From: Nostoc sp. NIES-4103
GTDB taxonomy: Bacteria; Cyanobacteriota; Cyanobacteriia; Cyanobacteriales; Nostocaceae
Direction of reading: 5' to 3'
DNA length: 64,000 bases
Assembly: GCF_002368335.1 (NCBI RefSeq)
Contig: NZ_AP018288.1
Span: 6,265,014-6,329,013 of the forward strand
In this document: positions 26,568 to 35,086 of the stretch, in pieces
Position numbering within the stretch: position 1 is the first letter of the stretch
How the letters are laid out: each line of letters begins with the position of its first letter
Made by a program: the position numbers and the translations under genes
Notes under the pieces: generated by a model
Told to the model about the DNA's origin: nothing
Seen by the model: only the letters and a program-made list of their open reading frames with translations
The model's database searches: none

Positions 26568-27281
26568 ATGGATTTATCAAACTTTACTACACTGCAAAAC
26601 TTAGAAGCTGCCTTTGGCGGTGAATCGATGGCAAATCGTAAGTATCTATTTTTTGCTGATGTAGCGCGTAAACTTGGATTCACAGACCTGGCGAAACTTT
26701 TTAGAGAAACAGCAGAACAAGAAACAGAACACGCCTTTGCTCATTTTAGGTTGCTGCACCCAGAACTTGTTGTAGAAGATCCATCTGCTTTAAGTGACGA
26801 ACAAAAAAAAGAAATTGTCTCGAAGTGCTTATCTTTGGCGATTGAAGGCGAAACATACGAGTATACCACAATGTATCCAGAGTTTGCCGCAGATGCTCAA
26901 CGCGATCGCGATAATTCTGCTGCTGAAGAATTTCTCAAACAAGTTAAAGAATCTACTGATCATGCGGATACATTTCGTGAAGCTGCACACCGTTTTGGTT
27001 TGTTGAAATTCATCGAAAATTACCACGCCGATCGCTATTCTGAAGCATTAGAAGTATTAAACGGAGGACAAGCAGCAAAGCGAGTTACAGGTAACGATCC
27101 CCAAACTCGTAAATGGATTTGCAGACAATGCAGCATGATTTACGATCCTGTGGTTGGCGATCCTGATTCAGGAATTGCCCCTGGTACACCTTTTGAAGAA
27201 ATTCCTGATGATTGGAAATGTCCAATTTGCGGTGCTACTAAAAAAACCTTCCAACCATTTGAAGAAAAAGCCGCAGCCTAA
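26568..27281 (+). CDS. Rubrerythrin
   Basis: Non-haem iron peroxidase (237 aa) that detoxifies hydrogen peroxide in the cytosol. The N-terminal ferritin-like four-helix domain (residues 1-150) supplies di-iron ligands in GGESMANRKY, EQETEHAFAH (ExxH) and AEEFLKQVKESTDHAD. The C-terminal rubredoxin domain has two CxxC pairs, CRQCSMIYDP and CPICGATKKTF, holding one iron. Domain order is that of classical rubrerythrin. In heterocyst-forming relatives, rubrerythrin protects nitrogenase; a heterocyst role here is inference. It stands alone with long non-coding flanks. Confidence 0.95.
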   Translation: MDLSNFTTLQNLEAAFGGESMANRKYLFFADVARKLGFTDLAKLFRETAEQETEHAFAHFRLLHPELVVEDPSALSDEQKKEIVSKCLSLAIEGETYEYTTMYPEFAADAQRDRDNSAAEEFLKQVKESTDHADTFREAAHRFGLLKFIENYHADRYSEALEVLNGGQAAKRVTGNDPQTRKWICRQCSMIYDPVVGDPDSGIAPGTPFEEIPDDWKCPICGATKKTFQPFEEKAAA

Positions 27282-27389
27282 TACCATTTCCAAAAATCTT
27301 TACAACACATGAATTAACTGTAGGGGCGTACAGCTGTACATTGGTGTCAATTTAAGCTGAAATAGCTTGACAGTTGGCTACCTTACCCG

Positions 27390-27506
27390 CCTGGAAATAA
27401 ATTTCCAGGCTAATAGCTCAAGTCTACTGAAGTAGACTAAATATTTTTGGAATTATTTAGTCATCTTTAGATGACTTGAGCTATTAGCAAGGAACTGAAG
27501 TTCCTT
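27390..27506. repeat. Nested palindromic repeat element
   Basis: Outer hairpins CCTGGAAATAAATTTCCAGG (27390-27409) and AAGGAACTGAAGTTCCTT (27489-27506) flank a perfect 15-bp inverted repeat CTAATAGCTCAAGTC / GACTTGAGCTATTAG (27410-27424, 27473-27487), which encloses AGTCTACTGAAGTAGACT and AGTCATCTTTAGATGACT hairpins. The strict symmetry suggests an excisable or structured repeat rather than a simple terminator. Confidence 0.8.
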
Positions 27507-27561
27507 GTGGGATATCACTTTTTTGTTAAGTTGACACGTATGACATCTGTACCCCCCTACT

Positions 27562-28542
27562 TTATAAATTACGAGTCAAATATCGACGCTCAGCAAAATG
27601 TCGCAGATAACGATAGATAACCCAAGCTAAAAATCCAAAGATAAAATTGAGCATAAAGCGGCTCAATATAAAATATAAAACATCAGGATAAAAAACTTGC
27701 GACAGACTCAGAGGGCTAAGAATTTTTCCTAACAAAAACAGCCCAAAAATCGCATTTCCACCCAGCATGAGAGCAAATAGCACTAAACCCCGCTGCCAAT
27801 AACGATATTGCGGTGTATATCCAGAAATCAAAATAATAGAAGGTTTACCTTGCACTTTTCTTAGCAGTTGTTCCAGTCGCCAAAACATCCACAACAGAAA
27901 TGGAAATAAACCATAGCTGAGGAAATTCAAAGGTGGTGAATAACGCCAAGCAGCAGATAGAACATTCACTAAAGCATGACAAATTACAGAATTTATCCAA
28001 GCCTTGGGAATTAATTTCCTAAATCGATGTGACCCCATTGTGGAGGAAAAATATATTCCCAAGGCATATCCCCAAGGCGCAGAGAACATGGCGTGGACTG
28101 GTGTACCAATACTGCGTTCAAAAATTGATGCTGTGCCGTGGTAAAAATAAATCCAGTTCTCTTGGGCGGTAAATCCAAGGGCAACGGCTATAGTGAAAAG
28201 GAAAACGCTACTGGGGCGTAGTTGGTACCTGCGTTGAAGATAATAGCTTGAGGCAACAACTGCCAGTAGCTTACAGCCTTCCTCAATTGGGCCTACTTCC
28301 ACAAGCTGCCGTAGGGCTACACCAAGCAGCGAATACTGGATTTTTTGCCAGTTCACAACCGAGTTGGCTACATTTTCAAAAACCAATTCTAGGTTGAGGG
28401 CAAGGAAACCAGATATTGCCCCCAAGACAAATGGCAATAGCAAGCGTAACAAAGATGGGGCAAACTGGACACGGCAATAGTAACAGCCCAGAAGCAGCAG
28501 TGGTGGAATTGCAGCCCACAGCAGTAAAGAGAAATCAGCCAC
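27562..28542 (-). CDS. PrsW-family intramembrane metalloprotease
   Basis: A 326-aa protein with seven or eight hydrophobic helices. The PrsW/CPBP-type catalytic motifs are present: GPIEEGCKLLAV (EExxK) near residue 105, FTAQENWIYF (E) near 150, TPVHAMFSAPWGYALG (H) near 175 and VICHALVN (H). It should cleave substrates within the plasma or thylakoid membrane; PrsW of Bacillus cleaves an anti-sigma factor, but no sigma factor is adjacent. It overlaps the upstream methyltransferase by eight bases, so the two are co-transcribed. Confidence 0.85.
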   Translation of the reverse strand: MADFSLLLWAAIPPLLLLGCYYCRVQFAPSLLRLLLPFVLGAISGFLALNLELVFENVANSVVNWQKIQYSLLGVALRQLVEVGPIEEGCKLLAVVASSYYLQRRYQLRPSSVFLFTIAVALGFTAQENWIYFYHGTASIFERSIGTPVHAMFSAPWGYALGIYFSSTMGSHRFRKLIPKAWINSVICHALVNVLSAAWRYSPPLNFLSYGLFPFLLWMFWRLEQLLRKVQGKPSIILISGYTPQYRYWQRGLVLFALMLGGNAIFGLFLLGKILSPLSLSQVFYPDVLYFILSRFMLNFIFGFLAWVIYRYLRHFAERRYLTRNL

Positions 28543-29455
28543 TCACCTGAGCAATTATAGTGCGATGACGAGGGCTATTGCTGGTGATAGCGGGAGCTTG
28601 AAAACCTGCTTCAATAATTGCTTGCTCAATGTCTAAAGCAAAATATTCGTCTAAATAAGGTTCAGTACTTTTGAGCAAAGTTAAAATGTAAGGCGGCATT
28701 TTCTGGAAAACTTCAGACTTGGGATTCATATCCATGATTGCCAAGTAGCCACCAGGACGCAGCACACGCCGGGCTTCAGCTAAAATCTGTTGGGTTGGCA
28801 ATTGCGGTAATTCATGGCACACCAAGAAAATGGAGACTAAATCAAATGAAGCATCTGGTAGCCCAGTTGATTCAGCTGCGGCATGAACCCAGTTAATTTT
28901 TGCTTGACGTTGTTGTGCGCGGTAGTTAGCAACAGCCAAAAAGTAAGGAGATAAGTCTAAGCCTGTGATTTGGGCGTGGGGATAAACTTCTTGTAGGGCA
29001 AAGGTGCTGAGTCCCACACTACACCCTAAGTCGAGGATGTCTTGGGGTTCATAGGCAAGAGAGCGTTTGAGAATATCGTGGTAACTTTGGCGTAGTTTAG
29101 CATCACCTTGAGCTTTAGCGCCTTGCCAAATCTTCGCGTGGACGGCGTAAGCAGCAGGTTCTACTTCAAAAGCAGCTTGCCAACTGAGATTTCCGGTTTC
29201 GTAGGCGTGGAATGAGGTGAGATAGTAATCTGGGTAAGAAAGCTCAGGATTTTGGACTTGAGCTAATTCAGTTTGCCAGTCACGCGCTTGTAACTTCTGT
29301 ACTTCTTTCGTCCAAGGCACGCCCATATCCTCGGCGCGTTTAATCATCATTTGTCTGGCTTGGTGCTTGGCTAGGTTGGCTAAAGGCTTAATTGCCAGTA
29401 TGCTGTTTACCAAGCGAGTGGCTAAGTTGGGAGAAGTTTGTACAGCAGCGGTCAT
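28535..29455 (-). CDS. Class I SAM-dependent methyltransferase
   Basis: A 306-aa methyltransferase. After about 130 residues of N-terminal extension, the Rossmann domain starts with motif I ILDLGCSVGLSTFAL, then AQITGLDLSPYFLAVA (acidic loop), INWVHAAAESTGLPDASFDLVS and a UbiE/Methyltransf_11-type LRPGGYLAIMDMNPKS. The substrate is unknown. No ubiE-like quinone genes are adjacent; the downstream neighbour is a membrane protease with which it shares an 8-bp overlap. Confidence 0.85.
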   Translation of the reverse strand: MTAAVQTSPNLATRLVNSILAIKPLANLAKHQARQMMIKRAEDMGVPWTKEVQKLQARDWQTELAQVQNPELSYPDYYLTSFHAYETGNLSWQAAFEVEPAAYAVHAKIWQGAKAQGDAKLRQSYHDILKRSLAYEPQDILDLGCSVGLSTFALQEVYPHAQITGLDLSPYFLAVANYRAQQRQAKINWVHAAAESTGLPDASFDLVSIFLVCHELPQLPTQQILAEARRVLRPGGYLAIMDMNPKSEVFQKMPPYILTLLKSTEPYLDEYFALDIEQAIIEAGFQAPAITSNSPRHRTIIAQVSG

Positions 29456-29547
29456 AAGTCAGTTTGCATTGAACTATCTTTTTTACCAAAAAAAATGGGC
29501 TTTAAGCCCCGTCCTTTGATTATCTCTTATTAAATTCTAAATAGAAA

Positions 29548-29585
29548 GAATGAAGACCTCGCCCTTAAGGGCGGGGTTTAAATCC
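29548..29585. repeat. Partial copy of the 40-bp palindrome
   Basis: AATGAAGACCTCGCCCTTAA followed by GGGCGGGGTTTAAAT. Together with GGGCTTTAAGCCCCGTCC just upstream (about 29497-29515), it looks like juxtaposed ends of a lost insertion element. Confidence 0.6.
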
Positions 29586-29600
29586 AGATATTTGTAGTAA

Positions 29601-29840
29601 ATTCAGCGCGATCGCCCCAAAATGATGAAAAGATGACCTTGATCAGCCATTAATAGCTGCATTAATTTCAATCATGCTGAATCTGCCCATTGCAAATCAT
29701 CTAGAAAGATGACTAAGGGATGTTCAGCATTGGTAAAAACTTGGGTAAATTTTTGAAACAATAAATTAAAGCGATTTTGTGCCTCTATTCCTGATACAGC
29801 GCTTTTGAGGTACGTGAGGTACACCAATTGCTGGGTAGCT
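29601..29840 (-). pseudogene. Fragment of a large AAA/STAND ATPase gene (kinase-associated type)
   Basis: The minus strand encodes VYLTYLKSAVSGIEAQNRFN then KFTQVF, AEHPLVIFLDDLQWADSA, a TGA stop, and LKLMQLLMADQGH. VIFLDDLQWAD is the Walker B region of the AAA-type ATPase found in cyanobacterial protein-kinase/sensor-histidine-kinase fusions, where DSASLKLIQLL follows; the TGA replaces the serine codon. No Walker A, kinase or GAF part is present. The gene fragment is clearly dead. Confidence 0.7.
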
Positions 29841-30359
29841 TTTAAACCTTGGGATTTGAATTAATTACTGTACCTCATAAACATCGAATCTGCTGTATAT
29901 TTGAATTTCAATTAAAAATCCTCAAATATTATGCAACTGACACCATATTTTCTACAATCACCCAGATGAAAAAAATATGACAATGTGCATGAAGAAGGGG
30001 AAGGGGGATTGGGGTTGGGAACCCCACAATTAAGATAGGGGTTTCAAGTATGGACACTGATTTTGATTGCACTACGTGTCTGGTCAAATCTGATTTTAAT
30101 ATTCATCATATTTAAAAATAGTAGCTCTATCCCATGCGGGGAAAAGTTTTAACTTTAATTCCTTCCCCTTCCCCTTCTACCCTTCCCCTTCCCCTTTTTG
30201 CTAATGGCTTTTAAGCGTATTTTTTCCTCTCGCCAAAGTATGATGCTCTTTTGAGTCAAGACTTGTAATATTTCGGTACTTAGCGAAATCTAGCTCAACT
30301 GAGTTGGCAAAAAGCTGAGTGGCATCAAAAAACTATACTAAATTTCTCCAGAGTCAAGT
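29841..30359. other. Intergenic region upstream of mscL
   Basis: No gene seen. GGGGAAGGGG and its complement CCCCTTCCCC occur at about 29995-30010 and 30165-30200 and could pair. The last 60 bp before mscL should hold its promoter. Confidence 0.45.
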
Positions 30360-30791
30360 ATGGCTAGAGCAAGAAGAAGAGCCAGCGGCTTTCTCAGAGA
30401 TTTTCAGGAATTTGCCCTTAAAGGTAATGTAGTTGACTTAGCGATCGCTGTGATCATTGGGGCTGCTTTTGGCAAGATTATCACTTCTTTTGTTGAGGAT
30501 GTTATTATGCCATTGATTAACCCCTTGGTTGGTTTGAGTGGCAAAGACTGGAGAACTATTACTGTAGGGCCAGGAATTGCTATTGGTCAGTTTCTCGGCT
30601 CAATTGTTGACTTTTTAATCATTGCCTTTATCTTATTTGTGGCAATTCAAGCTTTACAAAAATTCAAGAGGCAAGAGGATACCACTATTGAATCCGAACC
30701 AACAGACCCAAACATAACAGCTCAAGAAAGACTGACTGGCGCATTAAATCGGCTAACAAATACCTTAGAATCTCGTAATACTCACTTATAA
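30360..30791 (+). CDS. mscL: Large-conductance mechanosensitive channel MscL
   Basis: Pentameric pressure-relief channel of the plasma membrane (143 aa). The MscL signature is near-complete: FLRDFQEFALKGNVVDLAIAVIIGAAFGKI (given in parts: amphipathic N-helix, then first TM helix with the gate), a periplasmic loop and second TM helix (GSIVDFLIIAFILFVAIQAL), and a charged cytoplasmic tail. Length is usual. It opens at very high membrane tension during hypo-osmotic shock. It is a single gene; a miniature element copy lies 58 bp behind the stop. Confidence 0.95.
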   Translation: MARARRRASGFLRDFQEFALKGNVVDLAIAVIIGAAFGKIITSFVEDVIMPLINPLVGLSGKDWRTITVGPGIAIGQFLGSIVDFLIIAFILFVAIQALQKFKRQEDTTIESEPTDPNITAQERLTGALNRLTNTLESRNTHL

Positions 30792-30849
30792 AAACTGCAA
30801 ACATTTTGATTAAAAAACTTATATGTTGGAGAAAGCTAGGGTAAATTAA

Positions 30850-30992
30850 CGTGAGTTCGATGACCTCTTCCTCCAGGCCTCCCTCTCCTAAAAGGCTAGG
30901 GAGGAGGAAGGAAAAAATAAGGGTTCTACTCCCCTCTTCTACAAGGAGAGGGGCTGGGGGAGAGGTTAAAGCAGCACTTGTCGAACTCACGT
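30850..30992 (+). mobile_element. 143-bp miniature inverted-repeat element (copy 2)
   Basis: Same orientation and length as copy 1. Ends CGTGAGTTCGA / TCGAACTCACGT, flanked by TAAATTAA (30842-30849) and TAGCTTAA (30993-31000), an 8-bp target duplication with two mismatches, so this insertion is older than copies 1 and 3. Confidence 0.85.
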
Positions 30993-31086
30993 TAGCTTAA
31001 GTTGACACCAATTGTAGAAAGGGGTAGCGCTATTCACACAAATTTCTGTATTTAAGACATACCCCCATTCCCTTATCTAACTTTTG

Positions 31087-31971
31087 CTAACTCTGTTCCT
31101 GCTTGGGCTCACTAGATGGAGTTGCTTCTGTCTTGTCTTTTTTCTCTGTTTTATCTGATTGTGTCTCACCCGCTTGTTGCACTTGGTTGAGATGAATATT
31201 ATTCACTTGAGTAATAAAGTATTCTAATGCTTGGCTTGCTTTTTGTTGCTGTTTAATTTTATCAGAAAGATCATAGCAGCGATAAGGCTGAGTTACCCCT
31301 AATATAAATTTCTCTTGCTCAGCCTCTAACAATTCAACGGCTGTGTTAGCAGCAATCCAATTCTTTTGAAAAGGAAAAGAAGTCACAATACTAGCGACTA
31401 TCGAAGCAACAGCCGGACAAATTACTGGCAGCCACTTGAGCCAAGCTTGTCCTGCTTCTAATTTGTCTACTAAAACTAAAATTGGTGTTACACCTGACAA
31501 AATTACAGTTGCAATTTGCAAAGTGTAGTAAAGAGTTCTTGCCCAATTGCGAGTTTTTTTATAATCATTAATCAAGTCTTGGCAATACTGTAAAGCCTTG
31601 CCTCTGACTGGACTGAACGTATTTTTATCCACAGAATTACTATTACTCAACAGATAAGAATAAAGTTCGGCTTTTTTGCTTAGATTATATTCATCAGCCG
31701 CATTTTGGGATTCCTGAAGTGCTTGTCTATTCAAAAGAAACAAAAAAAGCGAAAAAACTAAAGTTCCTATGCCAGCAATTACAATTTGTTTCTCATTTGA
31801 GAAAATGATCACCAAAATCAGGGCTGAAACAAAAGCTGCAACTAATAAATATTCAATTACCTTCAAGGTAAATAACCTTTTTTGGGGTGATGTAGAGGAT
31901 AAATTTTCTACTGTATCGAAATTACCTCTTTGTGTTTTTTGTTCAGAATTGCTCAGTTCAGAAGTAGTCAT
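31087..31971 (-). CDS. DUF4231 / SLATT-type membrane protein
   Basis: A 294-aa protein with two hydrophobic hairpins: VIEYLLVAAFVSALILVIIF plus IAGIGTLVFSLFLFLL (about residues 38-85), and TLYYTLQIATVILSGVTPIL plus LPVICPAVASIVASIVTSF (about 145-205). Then SFPFQKNWIAANTAVELLEAEQEKFI matches DUF4231. The ends are charged; the C-terminus is Lys/Glu/Gln-rich. SLATT-like proteins are predicted to form membrane pores, some as effectors of nucleotide-signal or defence systems. No synthetase or sensor gene is adjacent, so no system can be claimed. Confidence 0.75.
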   Translation of the reverse strand: MTTSELSNSEQKTQRGNFDTVENLSSTSPQKRLFTLKVIEYLLVAAFVSALILVIIFSNEKQIVIAGIGTLVFSLFLFLLNRQALQESQNAADEYNLSKKAELYSYLLSNSNSVDKNTFSPVRGKALQYCQDLINDYKKTRNWARTLYYTLQIATVILSGVTPILVLVDKLEAGQAWLKWLPVICPAVASIVASIVTSFPFQKNWIAANTAVELLEAEQEKFILGVTQPYRCYDLSDKIKQQQKASQALEYFITQVNNIHLNQVQQAGETQSDKTEKKDKTEATPSSEPKQEQS

Positions 31972-32474
31972 TGCCTCTCACTTATTTGCTGATTACGTTA
32001 AATACAGCCAATTTTAGTCAACATACTCGCCTTTGTGTAGTAAGCAAGTAAAATAAAACCAAAAATTTGACTTTTACATTACGTGAATTTATTTAAGCTT
32101 ATTATATCTAGCCAACCAAAAACAAACAATCTATCTTAAGTAAGTTTACTTAAAAACTCATAATTATTAATTATTTATATACAATAAAATTTTTGATCAC
32201 AAGGCAAAGTGTATTTATATAAGGTTATTTATAACTAAATAATGAGATTATATGTACTTATGTAACACTGAAAAGTCAGATAGGGAATGCAAAGAAAATG
32301 ATACATCTAGGACTTACGCACAGTCGACGAACTCTTGGCGTTCTTGGCGTCTTGGCGGTTCGATAAATTAAGCTTTTTCGTGATTTTTGCGTAAGTCCTG
32401 ACACTAAACAAAATTGGTATAACAATGAAATTAATAAGCTAATGTGTGTCCAAATAGCAAATTAAATGATAATC
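31972..32474. other. Intergenic region around the AGGACTTACGCA element
   Basis: Outside the miniature element only AT-rich DNA is seen, probably including the promoter of the minus-strand DUF4231 gene. No gene. Confidence 0.5.
32309..32399. mobile_element. 91-bp miniature element with AGGACTTACGCA ends
   Basis: Perfect 12-bp terminal inverted repeats AGGACTTACGCA (32309-32320) and TGCGTAAGTCCT (32388-32399). The core has TTGGCGTTCTTGGCGTCTTG followed by GCGGTTCG, a sequence type shared in part with the core of the element at 55360. I see no clear target duplication. Confidence 0.7.
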
Positions 32475-34028
32475 CTAAGTTTGGGATTCTTCATCGTGTT
32501 CAACTACCTCAGATTTATCTGTTAACGGTTTTACCACTCGTGCGATCGCTTCTTGTACAAAAGCTTTAATAAATTCATCTCTGCGATTAATTTGGAACTG
32601 TCGCTGTACAACCTCGGTCATACCACCATCGCCCCAATCTTGATCATGACGAAAATACTCAATAAAACTTTTCCCAGCAATTCGTGTTAAATATGCTGCG
32701 GTCACACCTTGAACTGCACGACCCACAATGAAAGTGGCAGGATTAGTTTGCAAAGCAGTAGAAAGTAATTGAATTGCTCCCTTGACTATACCCAGACTGG
32801 CGATGGTTTTTGCTAAAGAAAGGGCTAACTCTCGTCCCCGTTCCATATTCAGTTCACAGCCGTAGACTTTGCCAATTTCCACAACCATTTGAGCATTGAC
32901 CGCGGCAGTTGCCAATAAATCGACAACTGGTAACGGCGTGACTGAAACTACACCCGCACCAATCCATTGAAACCTTTCCACGATTTTGTCAGCCTGACGG
33001 CGACGTTGGCTATCAATGAGTTTTCGCGCCTCCTCTCCCAGCCGCAGCGATTGCAAAAGAATATTATCTGCAACCAAATCTTCACCCTCAGCCCTTAAAA
33101 TAGCTGCCATGCGCCGCAGCAATGGGACAATATCAGGTTCTGGCTGGAAAATTTCGCCAGTTTCCAGTTGTGCAGATTGGGGATTAGCCGCGATCGCGAC
33201 TACATCAATGGGGGCGATAAATCCCCGCACCCGTTGACGCAAGCGTGCGAGAATGACTTCCTTATCTTCATCTGTGTATAAATCAGTTTTGTTCAGGACA
33301 AGCAGCGATCGCTTGCCAATTTCCGCTAACCCCCGTAGTGGTTCATATTCTGAACGCCGTAAGTCATTATCTACTACAAATAATAGTAAATCCGCTGAAG
33401 TTGCTAGTTCTCTTGCTAACTGTTCTCGTTCCGTACCTGCTACCCCTGCTTCTAAAATTCCTGGTGTATCTGTAATTAAAATTTTGCGTTCTAATCCCTT
33501 TAGCCGCAGGCAATAGGTTTCACCGACCTGGGTTGTACCCATAGGTGCATCTACTTGACCTACCATGCGTCCCATAACCGCATTTACTAAAGAAGTTTTG
33601 CCAGCACTCCCAGTGCCGAATACTACCACTTGAATTTCACCGCGTGCTAAATTGACTTCAATTTCACGCGATCGGCTGAGTAAAGCCTGCCTTGCGACTT
33701 CATCTTGAATTTGGGCTACCTGTTGTCGCACAGCTTTGAGTGTGGAAGAAGCAGCATCAGATTTGGCAGCAGGAATTTGCGCCGGAGTCACACGGGGGCC
33801 ATTGCGACGGGAACGTTTCTCCCCAGCCTGAAGCACCAGCACATAATAAACAAAAGCTGCAACCAAGCCTCCAATCAGCACAACCAGCAGCAACAGCAGC
33901 AAATTGCCTAATAGAGGAGAATAAGACAACTGCCAATAGAGGCGTGATAGAGAATCAATCAGCCACAGGGCTAGCCCCAAAATGACGATCAGACCAACAA
34001 TTAGTGTGACTATGCGGGACAGAGGCAT
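32475..34028 (-). CDS. Membrane-associated GTPase with DUF697 domain
   Basis: A 517-aa protein. Two N-terminal membrane helices (about 1-65) are followed by a Ras-like GTPase domain: G1 VVFGTGSAGKTSLVNAV (about 140), G3 ITDTPGI, G4 LLVLNKTDLY (NKxD). The C-terminal DUF697 region (ADKIVERFQWIGAGVVSVTPLPVVDLLATA) contains a hydrophobic hairpin. This YcjF/DUF697-type GTPase is widespread in cyanobacteria; its role is unknown. I chose the ATG at 34028 (MPLSRIVTLIVG); a GTG at 34064 would add 12 residues. Confidence 0.82.
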   Translation of the reverse strand: MPLSRIVTLIVGLIVILGLALWLIDSLSRLYWQLSYSPLLGNLLLLLLVVLIGGLVAAFVYYVLVLQAGEKRSRRNGPRVTPAQIPAAKSDAASSTLKAVRQQVAQIQDEVARQALLSRSREIEVNLARGEIQVVVFGTGSAGKTSLVNAVMGRMVGQVDAPMGTTQVGETYCLRLKGLERKILITDTPGILEAGVAGTEREQLARELATSADLLLFVVDNDLRRSEYEPLRGLAEIGKRSLLVLNKTDLYTDEDKEVILARLRQRVRGFIAPIDVVAIAANPQSAQLETGEIFQPEPDIVPLLRRMAAILRAEGEDLVADNILLQSLRLGEEARKLIDSQRRRQADKIVERFQWIGAGVVSVTPLPVVDLLATAAVNAQMVVEIGKVYGCELNMERGRELALSLAKTIASLGIVKGAIQLLSTALQTNPATFIVGRAVQGVTAAYLTRIAGKSFIEYFRHDQDWGDGGMTEVVQRQFQINRRDEFIKAFVQEAIARVVKPLTDKSEVVEHDEESQT

Positions 34029-34124
34029 GGGTGGCAACAATGAGTGGATATATTCAGCACGCACATGCTTTTTATATTAATAGTTTCAGTTTTTTTTATC
34101 AGAGTAGTCAGGAAGAAGTTATGG

Positions 34125-34262
34125 ATAGCGAGTGGGGGGATGAGGGAGATGAGGGGGATGAGGGGATGGGGAGATGGGGAACATTGGGGATTGGGAAAAT
34201 GTTTTTATAGGACTTGGGCGGGGTTTCAATCCCCGTCCCAGTCCCCATTCCCAATTCCCTAG
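34125..34262. repeat. GATGAGGGG tandem repeats
   Basis: GGGGATGAGGGAGATGAGGGG units (about 34134-34175) and CCCAGTCCCCATTCCCAATT (about 34237-34256). They lie between the divergent GTPase and DUF937 genes and generate only spurious ORFs. Confidence 0.8.
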
Positions 34263-34411
34263 ACTTTGGGAAGTTGTTCCATGTGCAATTTCCTGCAATA
34301 AAGTAATGTATACCCGAAGGCAGGCTTGGTTTGTATTGTCTCAAACTTACAGTTTGAGCAGCTATCAGGTCAGTCTTAGGAATGAAAATAACCCAGAAAC
34401 AAATCAAACCT

Positions 34412-34936
34412 ATGGGACTTTTCGATCAAATTATTGGTGCAGTCAGTAATCCCAATCAGCAAGGTAGCTTGGGTCAAATCGGAAATATTATCAACGCCGT
34501 GGATCAGCTCAGCGATCGCACTGGGGCAGATCCTTCAACAATACAATCTGTATTGGGTGTTGTAGGTAACTATGTACGTTCTTCTTTACAAGAGAAGCAA
34601 GCCACAGGTGGCAATGAACAAGCCCAAGCTTTGGTAAATCAATATAGTGGTACTTCTCCCAACCCTGAAGCTGTTGATTCCCTTTTTTCTCCTGCAATGC
34701 AGCAACAGGTGGCAGAAGTTGCTGCCCAACGCACAGGCTTAGATGCTGGTATTATCCAACAATTGCTGCCTTTAGCAGTGCCCGTAGTCCTGAATTTCCT
34801 CCAATCTGGCGCAAACGCTCAAAATCCTCAAGGTGGTGGGAATCCTGTCTTGAATTCCTTCCTAGATGCGGACAGAGATGGTGATGTCGATATCGCTGAC
34901 GCTATCCAGTTGGCTAGTCAGTATATCAGAAGGTAA
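34412..34936 (+). CDS. DUF937 domain protein with calcium-loop-like C-terminus
   Basis: A 174-aa protein starting MGLFDQIIGAVSNPNQ. DUF937 covers about residues 1-135 (GSLGQIGNIINAVDQLS, IQSVLGVVGNYVRSSLQ, GIIQQLLPLAVPVVLNFLQ). The end, DADRDGDVDIADAIQLASQYI, carries the DxDxDGxxD spacing of an EF-hand or dockerin-type calcium loop. The family is related to YidB; its function is not known. An upstream ATG at 34382 would add MKITQKQIKP but has no support. Confidence 0.8.
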   Translation: MGLFDQIIGAVSNPNQQGSLGQIGNIINAVDQLSDRTGADPSTIQSVLGVVGNYVRSSLQEKQATGGNEQAQALVNQYSGTSPNPEAVDSLFSPAMQQQVAEVAAQRTGLDAGIIQQLLPLAVPVVLNFLQSGANAQNPQGGGNPVLNSFLDADRDGDVDIADAIQLASQYIRR

Positions 34937-34939
34937 TCA

Positions 34940-35086
34940 ACAAAGGGGAGTAGGGGAGATCAGGGGGATAAGGGAGATGAGGGCGATGAGGGAGAGAATA
35001 ACTAAACCAATTCCCCATTGCCCCTTATCCCCAGAGGGGGCCCCGAGTTCCCCATTCCCCATTCCCCATTCCCCATTCCCCATTCC
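34940..35086. repeat. GATGAGGG and CCCCATT repeats
   Basis: GATGAGGGCGATGAGGGAG units then CCCCATT heptamers (about 35050-35090), with the inserted GGGGGCCCCGAGTTCCCC also seen at 14324 and 59715. They separate convergent genes. Confidence 0.8.
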
